Positions 23,841 to 34,857 of a DNA stretch of 64,000 bases are shown here, piece by piece. Position numbers and translations under genes: made by a program. Position 1 is the stretch's first letter; every line of letters starts with the position of its first letter. Source of the stretch: Clitoria ternatea (lineage: Eukaryota; Streptophyta; Magnoliopsida; Fabales; Fabaceae); assembly GCA_037962975.1 (NCBI GenBank), contig CM075672.1:127954001-128018000 (forward strand). Reading direction: 5' to 3'. Under the pieces are notes generated by a model that was given only the letters and a program-made list of their open reading frames with translations, did not search any database and was not told where the DNA came from.

Positions 23841-26800
23841 ATCTGAAAGAGATTCTTCTGAGAGTAATGAGAACTCGGTTCTATTTCATGACTCTGATAA
23901 TCCGAATGATTACGCCTATGAGGAGAGTGAGGAAGACTTTGAACCTTCACCCGAATTGACGAGATTAATGGAACAGGAAGATAAAGAAATTCAACCTCAT
24001 CAGGAAAAGATTGAGACCATTAACCTGGGAGATGAAGGGGAAAATAAAAAAGTCAAGATAGGCACCCTCTTGAGCAAACAATGGCAGAGTGAATTGATTA
24101 AATTGCTTCGAGAATTTCGAGAGATTTTTGCATGGTCGTATCAAGATATGCCAGGTCTGGATAATAACATTGTGGAACACAAGTTGCCTTTAAAGCCGGA
24201 ATGTTCACCGATCAAGCAAAAGTTACGACGAATGAAACTAGAGATGCTTCTTAAGATTAAAGAAGAAGTCAAGAAACAATTTGATGCTGGTTTCTTAGCC
24301 GTAGCTAAGTATCCGCAATGGGTAGCCAACATAGTTCCCGTTCCAAAGAAAGATGGGAAAGTAAGAATGTGTGTGGACTACCGAGACTTGAATCGGGCGA
24401 GTCCTAAGGATGATTTTCCTTTACCTCAGATCAACGTACTGGTTGATAACACAGCTCAACATTCCATCTTCTCATTTATGGATGGATTTTCAGGATACAA
24501 CCAGATCAAGATAGCACCAGAAGACATGGAAAAGACCACGTTCATCACTCTGTGGGGCACCTTTTGTTATAAGGTAATGTCCTTTGGATTGAAGAATGCA
24601 GGAGCCACCTATCAAAGGGCAATGGTGACTCTCTTCCACGACATGATGCACAAAGAAATAGAAGTATATGTGGATGATATAATTGCAAAGTCCAGGTCTG
24701 AGGAGGAGCACATTGCTGACCTGAGAAAACTTTTCGAAAGGTTGAGGAAATTCAAGCTTAGATTGAATCCCGCCAAGTGCACTTTTGGCACAAGATCCGG
24801 CAAATTGTTAGGATTCATTGTAAATAAGAGAGGGATAGAAGTTGATCCTGACAAAGTCAAGGCAATTCTGGAAATGCCTCCTCCTCGTACTGAAAAAGAA
24901 GTCTGAGGATTCTTGGGAAGATTGAATTACATCGCCCGATTCATTTCCCAAATGACCGCAACCTGTGAGCCAATTTTTAAATTACTTCACAAAAATCAGC
25001 CTGGACAGTGGAATGAGGATTGCCAGATTGCATTTGACAAGATAAAGCAGTACTTATTGGAGCCACCAGTCTTGGTGCCGCCCGTTCATGGGAGACCGCT
25101 AATTCTATACCTGACCGTGCTGAATGAATCCATGGGATGTGTATTAGGTCAACATGATGAGACTGGGAGGAAGGAATGCGCCATCTACTACTTGAGCAAG
25201 AGATTTACTGAATGCGAGATGAGATATTCATCTCTTGAAAGAACATGTTGTGCATTGGCCTGGGCTGCCCGGCGCTTACGGCAATACATGCTTAATCATA
25301 CTACTTGGCTGGTGTCTAAGATGGATCCCATCAAGTATATCTTCGAAAAACCTGCTTTGACTGGAAGGATTGCCCATTGGCAAGTGTTACTGACGGAATA
25401 TGACATAACATATGTCACCCAAAAGGCAATAAAAGGGAGTGCGCTAGCAGATTACTTAGCACACCAACCTATTGAGGCTTACCAACCAATGCGGCATGAT
25501 TTCCCAGATGAGGATATTTTGGCCCTTTTCAAAGAAGAAGATGGTCTGGAAGCCAGATGGATCATGAGATTCGATTGGGCATCCAATGCACTAGGACATG
25601 GAATTGGGGTTATTCTAATCTCACCTGATAAGGAATTCATCCCTATTTACGCTCGGCTGTGTTTTGACTACACCAATAATATTGCGGAATATGAGGCATG
25701 TTCTCTAGGAATACAAGCGGCTCTAAACGTGGGAATAAAGGTTCTGGAAGTTTATGGAGATTCTGCTTTGGTTATCCATCAACTAAAAGATGAGTGGGAA
25801 ACTAGAGACAGTAAACTAGTTCCCTATCATGCTCATATCAAGGAGATGATCAAAAGATTCGATGAAGTTACCTTCCATCATGTTCCACGGGAAGACAACC
25901 AAATGGCAGATGCTTTAGCCACTCTAGCCGCTATGTTCGAAGTCAGCAGTGATTTCAAAGTGCCTTTCATTGAAGTAAAGAAGCAGCAAGAACCTGCCCA
26001 TTGCCAGGTCATAGAAGAAGAGCCGGATGGCAAGCCTTGGTATCATGACATCAAAAGATACCTCCAGTGCCAAGAATACCCTGAAGGCATTACGGATAAT
26101 GACAAATGAACTTTGAGAAGGCTAGCTATGGGATACCTATTGAGTGGTAACGTGCTGTACAAGAGGAATTATAATTTCGTTCTCCTCCGGTGTGTTGATA
26201 CCGTCAAGGCAAATCAGATCATGAAAGATATCCACGAAGGATCTTTCAGAACTCATACGAATGGGCACGCTATGTCAAGGAAAATCCTGAGAGCCGGGTA
26301 TTATTGGATGACTATGGAAGCAGATTGTTTTGCTTATGTAAGGAAGTGTCATAAATGTCAGATTTATGCTGATCACATTCATGCACCGCCTTCATCCTTA
26401 AATGTCTTGTCAGCACCATGGCCTTTTTTAATGTGGGGTATGGATGTAATTGGGCCCATTGAGCCAAAAGCCTCAAATGGTCATCGTTTCATTCTAGTTG
26501 CCATCGATTATTTCACCAAGTGGGTAGAGGCAGCTTCGTACACCAATGTGACGAAAAATGTTGTGGTCAAATTCATCAAGCGTGAACTGATATGCCGATA
26601 TGGCTTACCAAACCAAATCATCACGGACAATGGTACAAATTTAAACAACAAAATGATGAAGGAGCTTTGCGAGAGTTTTAAAATCTCCCATCACAACTCC
26701 TCTCCGTATCGTCTGAAAATGAATGGAGCAGTTGAAGCGGCCAACAAAAATATCAAGAAGATAGTGCAAAAGATGGTAGTAACCTATAAAGACTGGCATG

Positions 26801-26904
26801 AAATGCTCCCTTTCACGCTGCATGGATACGGAACCTCAGTGCGAACTTCAACTGGGGCAACGCCTTTTTCTTTGTTGTATGGAATGGAAGCTGTACTGCC
26901 ATTT
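23841..26904 (+). pseudogene. Ogre pol exon, broken and truncated (copy 2)
   Basis: RT is intact through YVDDIIAKS (about 24666-24692), as the base missing in copy 1 near 7784 is present here. Stops: CGA-to-TGA at 24904 (between RT and RNase H) and CGA-to-TGA at 26107 (before integrase). The second RNase H reads FDWASN where copy 1 has FDGASN, so Gly is replaced next to the catalytic Asp. Integrase retains GMDVIGPI, ITDNGTN and GAVEAANKN. The frame ends in foreign sequence after GMEAVLPF (about 26881-26904), losing the integrase C-terminal region. Confidence 0.85.
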
Positions 26905-26918
26905 GTATGGAATGGAAG
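26877..26918 (+). other. Junction Ogre copy 2 / SIRE LTR with templated filler
   Basis: GTATGGAATGGAAG occurs at 26877-26890 as normal Ogre sequence and again at 26905-26918, where Ogre continuity is lost. The second copy runs straight into the SIRE LTR (CACCTGG), with AAG shared by filler and LTR. This is a repair scar, not a clean integrase junction. Confidence 0.75.
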
Positions 26919-27764
26919 CACCTGGACCTTTGCCTGTAAATAGAGAAGAAGTGAAGAGACAGAAGACACACCAAGGATGCAACGAAAATATTAAGCTTCC
27001 TTCTCTGTTCTAATTTTTTTGGCTATTTACTCTCAGTTTCATTTCCTTTGCAATTAATTTTTAAGAGTTATATTGTCAGAAAAATATTTTCTTAAGTGCT
27101 AAATCTGCATATCCTTTTCTAAGAGAGGAAAATATTTTTTCAAGTGATTAAAATTTGTATATCCACTCTATTGAGAAAGTCATACTTGTAAAATCACCTA
27201 CACAAATTCTGAGAGATTTTGGGTTGGGTTTCAACCTTGCAAAATTGAGAGATTGTGAGATTGGGTGGGTTGCCCTTTTGCTTGTGAGGATTAAGTTCTT
27301 GAGTGTGGGACACTAAGAAGCTATAATTGCTCAAAGTTTGTATCTCAAATTCTCAACAGTGGAATCCTTCAAGTGGGTTGCTTGAAGGCGAGACGTACAC
27401 TGGTGTGGTGGAACTCGTTATATCAGTTTGCAAATCTCTCTTCCTTAAACTCCTTTATTATTGTTATTTAATTTGCTTGGTAATTTAAGTGCACTAGTAA
27501 CTTGATATAAATTGTTTAATTAATTATTTAGATTAATTTGTTTAATCTAAGTAATATTCTTGAATTAATTGTGTTAAAATAGATTATTACTTTCTAAGTG
27601 CTAAAATAGCTTCGTAATTAATTTGATATTATTACTTGTTCTTTTGTGTATTATTCTCATTTATCTAATTGATTACAAAAGAATTAATTTCAAAAGTATT
27701 TCAATGAAAATTTTTAATACTCAATTTACCCCACTCTTGAGTAATTGAGGCCACTTGGTTAACA
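26916..27764 (+). repeat. Truncated 5' LTR of the SIRE-like element
   Basis: It aligns with the last 846 bp of the 3' LTR (35541-36386) and ends GGTTAACA. The missing part is the U3, including the GGAATCGATTC array. The TATA box of the 3' LTR (CTATAAATAG) reads CTGTAAATAG here, near 26932. Confidence 0.85.
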
Positions 27765-27766
27765 AG

Positions 27767-27778
27767 TGGTATCAGAGC
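27767..27778 (+). other. Primer-binding site, initiator tRNA-Met type
   Basis: TGGTATCAGAGC, 2 nt after the LTR end, is the canonical plant copia primer-binding site complementary to the initiator tRNA-Met 3' end. Confidence 0.9.
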
Positions 27779-27821
27779 TCGACTCTTGGTTGATAAAGCT
27801 TAACAGCTTCAAGAGATAAAG

Positions 27822-29432
27822 ATGGCCTCTACCTCATGTAACATTTTTCCCGAGGGTGGTGCTACAAATAGACCTCCTGCTTTCAATGGGGAAGGTTATG
27901 CTTTTTGGAAAGAGAGAATGAAAATTTTTGTTCAATCAATTGATTTAAAAGTTTGGAATACTATTAAAAATGGTCCTTTTATACCCATGCATGCTGTTGA
28001 TGGTAGACAAATTGAGAAACCCATGGATGATTGGACTAGTGATGAAGAAAAGAAAGTACAGTATAATTATAAGGCTAAAAATCTTATTACTCTTGCATTA
28101 GGTCCTGATGAATTTTTTAGAGTTGTAACATGTAAATCTGTAAAAGAAATGTGGGATACCCTTCAAGTTACTCATGAAGGAACTAGTGATGTTAAAGACT
28201 CTAAAATCAGTACCTTGACTAGCCAATATGAAAGCTTTAGAATGAATTCTAGTGAAACTGTTTTAGAACTTCAAAAACGCTTTACCTTGATTATCAATCT
28301 TCTTATCACTCTTGGAAAATCTTACTCTAATAAAGAGCTTATTCACAAAGTCTTGAAAAGTCTTACTAGGGACTGGCAACCTCTTGTCACCGTAATCAAG
28401 CAATCTCCAAACATCAATGATATGTCACTTGCTACTTTGTTTGGAAAGCTTCAAGAACAAGAGCAAGAGTTAAAGGACTTGAAAAATGCAGAGGAAGAAG
28501 AAAAGTCTTCCAAGAAGAAGGGGCTAGCACTTAAGGCCACTTTAATTGAAGAAGACAATTTTGAAAGTGATCAAGAAGATGATATGATGAGTTAGGCTTA
28601 TTTGTGAGACATTTTGGAAAGTTCATGAGAAATAAAAGATTCCAAAAGGGCTTCACTTCTAAAGGTAAGAAATTCATTCCTAAAGATAATAATTCCTCAC
28701 CAACCTATTTTGAATGTGGAAAGGAAGGACACTTCAATGTGGACTGTCCAAATCTTAAAAAGAAAAACAAAGATCGTAAAGGAAAAAGGAGAGCATACAT
28801 AGCATGGGATGACAACGAGGTGAGCAGTTCAGACGAATCTGAAAATGAAGAAGCAAACCTCTGCCTCATGGCCAACCATCAAGACGAAGATGATGAGGTA
28901 AATCTCCATGAATTAGATAGAGATGAATTGCTTGATGTATTTGATGAATTGTATGATAAGTTTGTTAAAATTTCTAGTAAGTACAAATTATCTAGAAAAA
29001 CCATAGAAACTCTTAAGATGCATCTTGTTGAACAAGTAAAAGAAAATGAAATCTTGAAAAAGAAAGTTGTAGATACTCAAGCATGCTCTAGAACCAAACC
29101 ATGTGAATTTGTCAAAAAATATGATGTATTAGAAAAAGAAAGTTTTAGACTTAAGCAAAACTCTTGAAAGATTCACAAATGGTAGAGATAATCTCGATGC
29201 ATTACTTGGTAAACAAAGATGCATGTTTAATAAATCTGGTTTAGGATTTAATCCCACTAAGAAAGAAAAACATTACAAGAATTTCTTTGTACCTTCTAGA
29301 GCATCATCATTACCTTTTATGAAATGCAACCATTGTGGTGTTAAAGGTCATAGTGCTTTAAATTGCAATGTTAGGAAGTTTGGACCAAAGGTTGTAAGAA
29401 AGGTGTGGGTTCCTAAAGGAACATTACCATAA
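27822..29432 (+). pseudogene. Copia gag, broken
   Basis: Gag packages the RNA. It starts MASTSCNIFPEGG and has the copia gag core (FNGEGYAFWKERMKIFV; about codons 19-180). The open parts are 27822-28595, 28604-29167 and 29223-29432 in different frames, so there are at least two frameshifts or stops. The first zinc knuckle reads YFECGKEGHFNVDCP: the expected first Cys is Tyr (a TGT-to-TAT-type change). A second knuckle, CNHCGVKGHSALNC (about 29324-29365), is complete. Confidence 0.8.
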
Positions 29433-32400
29433 GCTAACTAAAAAGGACCCAACATAAAATAGGTACCAAGTTCTCTAACTTAACCTGTTTTGTAGGTATG
29501 CTTCAAGGCAAGTAACACCCATTGGTATTTGGATAGTGGATGTTCCAAACATATGATGGGAGATATGAGTAAGTTCTCCCCATTCACTCCTCGAAATAAA
29601 GGATTTGTCACATATGGAGATAATACAAAAGAGAGAATACTAGGAATCGGAAATATTGGTAAAAATTCTTCAACTTCTACAAATGATGTTTTGTATGTTG
29701 AAGGACTCAAACACAACATGCTTAGTATAAGTCAACTATGTGATAAAGGTTATAAAATTGTTTTTGAATCAAATTGTTGCATAATTGAAAACAAGCTAAA
29801 CAAGGAAGTCAAGTTTGTTGGTAAAAGAATAGATAATATTTACATGATTGATCTTGATTATTTGTCTTCAAATGATGCGCAATGCTTCTTGACTAAAGAG
29901 GATGAATCATGGCTATGGCATGGAAAAATAGCTCACATTCACATAGACCATTTAAATAAACTTGTTTCTAAAGATCTAGTAATTGGATTACCAAAGTTTA
30001 AATTTGAAAACAAATTTTATGACGCATGCCAAAAGGAAAACAAGTGAAGGTCTCTTTTCAAGCTAAAAATTTTGTTTCAACAAATAGACCCTTACAACTT
30101 TTACACATGGACTTGTTTGGACCTTCTAGGGTCAAAAGCTTTGGTGGCAATTATTATGGACTTGTGATTGTTGATGACTATTCTAGATATACATGGACAC
30201 TGTTTCTTAATCATAAAAATAAATCATATCAAGCATTTAAGAAACTTGCCAGGATTATCCAAAATGAACGAAATTTAAAAATCACATCCATACGAACGGA
30301 TCATGGAGGAGGTTTTGAAAATGAACCTTTTGAAAAACTTTATGAAAAATATGGCATTGAACATAATTTTTCGGCTCGAAGAACTCCACAACAAAATGGA
30401 GTTGTTGAAAGGAAAAATCGATCTTTAACGGAGCTCGCAAGAACTATGTTGAATGAAAATAATATTGCGAAACATTTTTGGGCTGATGCGGTAAATACCG
30501 CTTGTCATGTAATGAATAGATGTTTGATTAGGCCTATTTTAAAGAAAACCCCCTATGAGCTTTATAAAGGAAGAAAACCAAATATTTCTTATTTTCATGT
30601 GTTTGGATGCAAGTGCTTTATTTTAAACAATGGAAAAGATAATCTCGACAAATTTGATGCAAAGTCTGATGAAGCAATCTTTCTTGGATATTCATCATCT
30701 AGTAAAACTTATAGACTCTTTAACAAACAAACTTGTACAATTGAAGAGTCCATTCATGTAAAATTTGATGAACTTAACCAAAACCCTCCGAGGAAAGAAG
30801 TTGATGATCTTGTAGGGACTTTCCAAGAAATGACCTTAGAAAATAAAGAAGAGGTCAAAGAAGACCCAATCCAAAGCAAGGAGCCTCAACAAAAGGATTG
30901 GATCACATCAAAAGACCATCCCTTGGAAAACGTCATAGGTGGATTAACCAAAGGTGTAAGTACTCGTAACGCCATAAGAAATGCATGTAATCATCTAGCC
31001 TTCGTATCACAAATTGAACCTAAAAATATTGATGAGGCTATTACTGATGAATATTGGATGTTGGCTATGCAAGAGTAGTTAAATCAATTTGAAAGAAACC
31101 AAGTTTAGGAACTTGTGCCAAGACCCAATGATCATCAAATAATAGGTACTAAATGGGTTTTTAGAAATAAGCTTGATGAAAATGGAATAATAACTAGAAA
31201 TAAAGCTAGGTTAGTGGCTAAGGAATATAACCAAGAAGAAGCCATAGATTATGAGGAAACATATGCACCCATAGCTAGATTAGAAGCTATTAGACTATTA
31301 TTAGCTTATGCATGTTGTAAAGACTTCAAATTGTATCAAATGGATGTCAAAAGTGCATTCTTGAATGGATACATTCAAGAAGAAATATATGTTGATCAAC
31401 CTCCTGATTTTGAAAACTACTAACTTCCAAATCATGTTTTCAAACTAAGAAAAGAATTATATGGTTTAAAGCAAGCTCCAAGAGCTTGGTATGAAAGATT
31501 GAGCAAGTTTCTCTTAGAAAACAATTTTGAACGGGGAAAAGTTGACACTATACTATTTATCAAGCATAAAAGAAATGACATACTTTTGATACAAGTTTAT
31601 GTCGATGATATAATATTTGGTGCTACTAATGAACTTCTCTGTCAAGAGTTTGCCAAGATTATGCAAGAGGAGTTTGAAATGTCCATGATGGGAGAACTCA
31701 CATTCTTCCTTGAGCTACAAATCAAGCAAACCAAAGAAGGGACATTCATAAATCAATCCAAATATTGCAAAGAACTTCTTAAAAGGTTTGAAATGGACAA
31801 GACTAATGAAATAGCAACACCTATGAGCACATTATGCCATCTAGACAAAGATGAGAAAGGGAAAAATGTAGAGATCACTAAATACCAAGGTATGATCGGT
31901 TCCTTACTCTACTTAACTGCTAGTAGGCCAGATATAATGTTTGCCGTATGTATGTATGCTAGATTCCAAGCTTGTCCTAAAGAATCACATTTAATAGCAG
32001 TTAAGCGTATTATGAAATATTTAGTAGGCACTCAAAATATTGGATTGTGGTACCCTAAAGGTGTCGAATATTGTTTGATTGGTTATTCTGACTCCGACTT
32101 TGCGAGTTGTAAATTAGATAGAAAAAGTACCAGTGGTACTTGCCATCTACTTGGTAGTGCTCTTGTTTCTTGGCATAGCAAGAAACAAGTTAGAGTGGCT
32201 TTATCAACAACTGAGGCAGAATATGTTGCAGCTGGAGTTGTTGTGCTCAAATCCTATGGATGAAACAACAACTTCTTGATTTTCGTGTTGTTCTAGATCA
32301 AATTCCTATTAAGTACGATAACATGAGCGCAATCAATATTTCTAAAAATCCTGTTAAGCACTTGAGGACTAAACACATTAAAATCCGTCATCATTTTATT

Positions 32401-32541
32401 AGAGATCATGTTTTGAAAGGAGATTGTGTTCTTGAATATGTTGAAACCTCTAAACAATTGGTGGACATTTTTACTAAACCCCTTCCGAAAGAGCAATTTA
32501 TAAACATTAGAAGGGAATTAGGTATTTTGGAAATTTTTTAA
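29433..32541 (+). pseudogene. Copia pol: protease, integrase, RT, RNase H, broken
   Basis: Protease WYLDSGCSKHM (about 29523-29555); integrase zinc region (to about 30045), then core with MDLFGPS, RTDHGGGFEN (usually GGEF) and NGVVERKNR; RT with KWVFRNKLDENG, QMDVKSAFLNG and YVDDIIFG (about 31600-31620); RNase H with GYSDSDFA and STTEAEYVAA, then the terminal domain ending ELGILEIF. Breaks: a frame change near 30026-30047, stops at 31076 and 31421, and a frame change near 32260. Domain order and the YVDD motif identify Ty1/copia; the SIRE assignment rests on the LTR, the zinc knuckles and the long post-pol region. Confidence 0.85.
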
Positions 32542-33382
32542 TTACACTTAAAAATTTATTTTCATTATTTAAATTCTCTTAAAAATATTTTTACTCTTTA
32601 AACATAGTTTCACAAATCTTTAACTTAAAGATTTATTTTTCCTTTCATAAAAATTTTATTTCTTTGAAAATATTAATTTACTTTGTAATATATACATTAT
32701 CTTATTATTTAAAATCCTTATCTTTAAATCTTTTCATTAAAAGGATACTCACCTTTTCAATAATCATCTCTTGTCTTATTTTGGGTCCCCGGGTAGCATT
32801 TAGTTAATTAAACATATTTCTTAAACAAAATAATCTTTTATGCACCACATGGATCTCAAAAGCAAATGTCAAATGGCCTATGATTTTCTTGATTTTTTAT
32901 GAAACAAAATCATTGGCAATTGTAAAATTTCTTGTACAACCCTTCACATGACACCATCAGAGAACAAAATTCATGATGGATTCTCTTTGATAGATTCCAT
33001 AATCATGTGACAATATTACCACTTCCAAGCAATTCATGTGAACTTCAAAGAGACAAAGTTTCAACTTCCAAAGCTTTTATTCCCTTCTCGTGACCCAAAC
33101 AGCGTGAAGCATGCAAAATTCACAAGGTGAATCGATTCCCACAAGAACTCATTGAAGGATGAATCAATTCCCCCTCTTCTTGAATCGATTCACACGTCAT
33201 ATCTTGGACAAATTTTCAAGATGAATCGATTCATATGCTAGTAAATCGATTCCCACACGGAATCTTCTGTAAATTGAACCTGATTCTCACAATCTTCCCA
33301 CAATACTTCGCATTTCTTGTTCATAGTCTCTAAAAATCCCTCTAAACTCTCTATTTCTTCTCTTTTCTTTCTAATAAACTTC
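32542..33382 (+). other. SIRE post-pol spacer with ATCGAT words
   Basis: AT-rich and non-coding. From about 33120 to 33260 it holds GAATCGATTC words (GTGAATCGATTCCC, GATGAATCGATTCAT and others), the same word as in this element's LTR. Confidence 0.6.
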
Positions 33383-34260
33383 ATGGCTTCATCATCCCAA
33401 AATAGGAAGAAAAGAAGAGGAGATGCTAGCTCTTCATCATCAAATATGAATGATCTTTCAAGATTATTTGATAATCAAAGCCAACTTGAGAAGTACCTTG
33501 AAAAATACTCAGAAAAACTTCTAATACCCGTTCACTGGCTTGATGTCCCACTCTTCGACCAACATGATTTTCCTGTACTAAATATCCTTAGGCAACAAAA
33601 TCTTGTGGAATTCGTAGCGCTTGAAGAGAATTACATTTATCCTGAGTTGATTAGAGGCTCTACTTAGCCTTAAGGATATCAAATGGGTGTTGCTTAGCCA
33701 AAATCAAAAGGGTAACTATTCCCCTTGATAATAATGTTCTTCATCTTGTTGGAAAGCTTCCAATCAACAATGTTGGTTTCTTTGGCATCGATCCTTATCC
33801 AGATTGGGAATATAATTCTATTGATGCTCGTGCTTTTCTTAATCTATCTTCTGTTTCTAAAAGCACAGTTGGACAGTTAAACATCGATCATTGTCTTCTC
33901 TATTACTTCTTGGTCAAGATCATTCTTCCTAAAGGGTCAAACAATGCTAGAGCAAGTGAGAACCAAACTCTTATTCTTTGGGCTATGCTCTATGAAAAAG
34001 AGATAAATTGGATCAAACTTATTCACAATCATATGATCGATTGTAAAGGACTCACCAAACTTCCTTATGTTGTTCTAATCACCAAGCTTTTCAAGCATTT
34101 CAATGTTGATCTTTCTAATGAAGTGAAAGAAGTTGGGAACAAAGGTAAAATTGGAGGAACCCATCTCTCCAAAATGGGTTGGTATAACCAAGATGGTGCT
34201 TGGCAATACTCACCCCTACATGTACAAAGTAGTGATGATGATGATCAACCTCAACAATAA
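33383..34260 (+). pseudogene. Post-pol accessory ORF, PF20167/plant-mobile-domain-like, broken
   Basis: It begins MASSSQNRKKRRGD (basic, Ser-rich) and is open to 33667. A second open part in another frame, 33910-34260, ends in an acidic tail (SSDDDDQPQQ). The middle reads through with a frame change: LILPKG-type text, LILWAMLYEKEINWIKLIHN, then LPYVVLITKLFKHFNVDL. This resembles the segment of plant transposon proteins (PF20167) in which a long helix is followed by LPxxxLIxxLxxxxGV. It sits where SIRE elements have an env-like ORF, but I see no signal peptide or membrane segment. Function unknown. Confidence 0.6.
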
Positions 34261-34857
34261 GCATCTCTACCACCTTCTATAAATCCAAATGGTGCTTTCT
34301 TCAATAGGTTGACCTCTCACATTGACACTTACTTTGATGCTATGAGTGCTCGTTTTGACACCATGAAGACCAATATGAACGTACGCTTTGATCATGTTGA
34401 AAACACCATGAATGTTCACTATGATGATCTATCTTAACAAATCTCCAATATTAGATTTTTCAATCCTTAATATCATTCATAATGTAACTTTGCTTTCTTA
34501 TGCTAATGTACTCCTTTTTTAATCTTTGAATAAAATATGCTCTTATGATTATCTTGTTCTTTATTTTTTGATGATGCTAAAGGGGGAGATAATATCTAAA
34601 ATCAACATCTATATTTTTCCTTGTTAAATTGCATGATTAAAGGGGAGTCTTATAATATTTCTTTATAACAAGTGGTATCTATTGATAATATGTTATTTTT
34701 TTATTAAGTGGTATATTAGTAATCAATATGGATGAAAATCATAATTAAATTTGATAGGGGGAGTTTTACGTTTTGAAAATATAACTATTATGAAACTAAC
34801 ACCCCAAGAGATGAACAATTATTGTCATCATCAAAAAAGGGGGAGAATGTGGTTGTA
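34261..34857 (+). other. SIRE 3' untranslated region with several polypurine tracts
   Basis: Three purine boxes: AAAGGGGGAGA near 34579, AGGGGGAG near 34757 and AAAAAAGGGGGAGA at 34833-34846. The last, 12 nt before the LTR, is the expected primer. Repeated GGGGGAG boxes upstream of the functional tract are typical of this family. Confidence 0.65.

Larger units (their letters stand above)
12803..26904 (+). mobile_element. Ogre-like Ty3/gypsy element, copy 2 (3' end missing)
   Basis: It uses the LTR at 12803-16810 as its 5' LTR. The internal region 16811-26904 parallels copy 1 at about 97% identity by eye, but stops inside the integrase C-terminal region at a junction with a SIRE-like LTR fragment. 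The 3' untranslated region, polypurine tract and 3' LTR are absent. LTR-internal-LTR-internal is a recombinant arrangement, not a single insertion. Confidence 0.85.

Noticed and set aside
32542..34857. Envelope-like gene in the SIRE-like element
   Set aside because: The position would fit, but no signal peptide, membrane anchor or env-like motif is visible; the ORF there resembles PF20167 instead.
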